A DNA stretch of 15,072 bases. It comes from Candidatus Dormiibacterota bacterium. Its GTDB lineage: Bacteria; Chloroflexota; Dormibacteria; Dormibacterales; Dormibacteraceae. Below are positions 13,735-15,072 of the stretch, piece by piece (the first letter of the stretch is position 1; each line of letters opens with the position of its first letter). The stretch covers positions 1-15,072 of the forward strand of contig PLYD01000074.1 of the NCBI GenBank assembly GCA_003151665.1. The letters are read 5' to 3'. The translations under genes were made by a program, and so were the position numbers. The notes below the pieces were generated by a model that was not told the DNA's origin, did not search any database, and was given only the letters and a program-made list of their open reading frames with translations.

Positions 13735-14598
13735 ATGACCCCTGCGTTAGTGGTCGCGCGGCTCACTGTTCAGGAGGCTTCGCGCCGGCGGCTTCTGCTG
13801 GCGCTGGTGATCCTGACGCTGCTCGTCGTCGGGTTCTCGGCGTGGGGCTTCAACAAGATCACGACCGTGACCGGAAGCGATGGCTCGGTGCTGCCTGCCG
13901 TGCAGGTGACGCTCATCACCTCACAGCTGCTGATCGTCGTCACCTTCGTCTACAGCGGCGTCCTCGCCCTGAGCGCTGCCGTGGTCGCGGGGCCACTCAT
14001 CTCGAGCGAGGTCGAGAGCGGCCTTCTGCTTTCGATGCTGGCCCGGCCGATGCGCCGCAGCGAGGTGGTGATTGGAAAGTGGCTCGGGCTGGCGGTGCTC
14101 GTGGCGATTTACGCGGCAGGGTCCGCATTGCTCGAGATCGCGGCGGTCGACTGGGCGACTGGCTACGTGCCGCCCCACCCGATCGAGCTCATTCTTTATG
14201 TCGGCAGCGAAGGCCTGGCGCTGCTGTCGCTCGGCCTCCTGCTTTCGACTCGACTGTCGGGCATCACCGGCGGCGTGATTGCGCTGGTCGCGTGGTTGAT
14301 GGGCTGGGTCGGTGGCGTCGTCGGCGACATCGGGGTGGGTCTACAGAACCAGGCGATCGAGAACGTCGGCACCATCAGCCGCCTGATCCTTCCGACCGAC
14401 GGCCTGTGGCGCGGCGCCGTCTATGCGATGGAGCCGGACGCGGTCCTGGCGACGCTGAGGGCCGCCGGCACCATAGGACGTGCGAATCCGTTCTCGGCGG
14501 TCGACCCGCCACCCATCGAGTTCTTGGCCTGGGTGGTCGTTTGGTTCGCCATCATGCTCGGCCTGAGTATCTGGAGCTTCCGCACCAGAGAGATCTAG
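13735..14598 (+). CDS. ABC-2 type transporter permease
   Basis: A 287-residue integral membrane protein of the ABC-2/NosY-like permease type. Hydrophobic segments at about 19-38, 55-90 (with a break), 112-137, 148-172, 176-198 and 264-282 give roughly six helices. The cytoplasmic loop SSEVESGLLLSMLARPMRRSEVVIGKWLG (split here as residues 90-118) is the typical ATPase-contact region of this family. It begins with ATG 13735, 7 bp after the ATPase stop, and lacks a strong ribosome-binding site, so it probably depends on translation of the ATPase gene. The two would form a homodimeric exporter or membrane-remodelling ABC complex; the substrate is unknown. Its 3' end faces the glutamate dehydrogenase gene. 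Confidence 0.9.
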   Translation: MTPALVVARLTVQEASRRRLLLALVILTLLVVGFSAWGFNKITTVTGSDGSVLPAVQVTLITSQLLIVVTFVYSGVLALSAAVVAGPLISSEVESGLLLSMLARPMRRSEVVIGKWLGLAVLVAIYAAGSALLEIAAVDWATGYVPPHPIELILYVGSEGLALLSLGLLLSTRLSGITGGVIALVAWLMGWVGGVVGDIGVGLQNQAIENVGTISRLILPTDGLWRGAVYAMEPDAVLATLRAAGTIGRANPFSAVDPPPIEFLAWVVVWFAIMLGLSIWSFRTREI

Positions 14599-14617
14599 TA
14601 AATACGGGGTGGAGCCC

Positions 14618-14670
14618 TAGGCCGGATTCACTCCGGCCGTCACCCGGCGTGCCATCTTCCAAGCGCCTCC
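14618..14670 (-). repeat. Interspersed hairpin repeat, copy 2 (reverse orientation)
   Basis: This is the reverse complement of the copy at 8655-8706: the 28-base core (14618-14645) matches in 27 positions, and the adjoining 25 bases (14646-14670) align more loosely, including GGAGGCGCTTG. The core folds as GGCCGGA (14620-14626) with TCCGGCC (14632-14638). It lies between the convergent permease and glutamate dehydrogenase genes. As in copy 1, the loop-side difference leaves the stem intact. Confidence 0.7.
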
Positions 14671-14697
14671 AGACCAAGTGTCACTCGGAGCGGGTAC

Positions 14698-14723
14698 CGC
14701 GGGGGAGGCCTGCCTCACCCGCG
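14698..14723 (-). terminator. Long GC-rich hairpin after the glutamate dehydrogenase gene
   Basis: CGCGGG and GAGGC pair with GCCTC and CCCGCG, giving an 11-pair stem with one internal mismatch and a very tight loop. It begins 4 bases after the dehydrogenase stop (14730-14728). No U-tract follows on the minus strand, so it may be a GC-type terminator or a 3'-end protecting stem. Confidence 0.45.
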
Positions 14724-14727
14724 CCCT

Positions 14728-15072
14728 CTAGGGGTATAAGCCTCGTTCCCTGGTGGCGCCGGCCACGCGCGACACCGCCTGCACGTAAGCCGCCATTCGC
14801 ATGTCGATCTTCTTCTCGAGCTTTGTCTTCAGCACCTCTGAGAAGGCGCGTGTCAGGATCGCCTTCAGCTTCTGGTTGACCTCGTGCTCCGACCAGAAGA
14901 AGGACTGGAGGTCCTGCACCCACTCGAAGTACGACACGGTCACGCCGCCAGCGTTGGCAAGGATGTCGGGGATGAGAAAGATCCCGCGCTCGCGAAAGAT
15001 CTCGTCCGCCTCAGGCGTTGTCGGCCCGTTTGCGCCTTCGACGATCAGCTTGGCCTTGACGTCGCGCGCGTT
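14728..15072 (-). CDS. gdhA: Glutamate dehydrogenase (Glu/Leu/Phe/Val dehydrogenase family), 3' end only
   Basis: The C-terminal 114 residues of a hexameric-type glutamate dehydrogenase, which interconverts glutamate and 2-oxoglutarate plus ammonia. The gene enters from the right edge, so its start is not seen. Recognisable blocks of the dinucleotide-binding domain and C-terminal helices are [38 protein letters not shown], and [18 protein letters not shown] followed by a helical end finishing in RERGLYP. These match the bacterial GdhA/RocG/GudB group closely. The visible part contains no determinant of cofactor preference that I can read safely. It converges with the ABC permease across a 129-bp gap that holds a repeat copy and a long hairpin. 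Confidence 0.93.
   Translation of the reverse strand, partial: NARDVKAKLIVEGANGPTTPEADEIFRERGIFLIPDILANAGGVTVSYFEWVQDLQSFFWSEHEVNQKLKAILTRAFSEVLKTKLEKKIDMRMAAYVQAVSRVAGATRERGLYP

Noticed and set aside
12990..13766. A minus-strand open frame antisense to the ABC ATPase gene
   Set aside because: The sense frame carries all ABC motifs; the antisense product shows no recognisable domain.
13842..14879. A 345-codon plus-strand frame over the ABC permease and the gap beyond it
   Set aside because: It is in another frame of the permease, Arg/Gly-rich, and runs antisense into the glutamate dehydrogenase end.

Overview
The window is about 15 kb of GC-rich DNA with densely packed, short-spaced genes. 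Several operon-leading genes have a TANNNT -10 hexamer 6-8 bases before the start codon and no ribosome-binding site. That leaderless style, the high GC and the gene repertoire suggest an uncultured soil-type bacterium of the Terrabacteria side (Chloroflexota, Dormibacterota or Actinomycetota). This is an inference; there is no rRNA or other phylogenetic marker here to settle it. I see no phage, integrase, transposase, CRISPR array, tRNA or rRNA.

Left part (1-3102, minus strand): an operon-like run reading leftwards, greA -> Xaa-Pro peptidase -> Fur-family regulator -> two tandem AIM24-family paralogs, the second cut by the window edge. Junctions are overlapping (greA/peptidase, and TGATG between peptidase and fur) or 5-47 bp. 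The run is probably driven by a leaderless promoter in front of greA, in a 111-bp gap shared with a divergent small membrane protein (3214-3684).

Middle left (3694-7093, minus strand): a glycerophosphodiester phosphodiesterase, an ECF sigma factor, its ATGA-coupled membrane anti-sigma factor with a large extracytoplasmic domain, and a four-helix membrane protein of unknown role.

Middle (7198-9423): a ChlI/MoxR-like AAA+ ATPase, divergent from the phosphodiesterase and lacking the usual von Willebrand partner. Facing it is a two-gene minus-strand unit of small membrane-anchored proteins, one with a tryptophan/glycine motif and one with a zinc ribbon.

Right part (9467-14598, plus strand): a DinB-like protein, an EVE-domain protein and a histidine-rich four-helix membrane protein with overlapping ends. 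Then come a second ECF sigma factor with a zinc-type (HxxxCxxC) anti-sigma factor, and an ABC exporter ATPase plus permease that may form its output. The last gene (14728 to the edge, minus strand) is the 3' end of a glutamate dehydrogenase.

The most notable non-coding signal is a roughly 52-bp hairpin-bearing repeat present twice in opposite orientation, each time between convergent genes (8655-8706 and 14618-14670). It looks like a member of a genome-wide interspersed repeat family.
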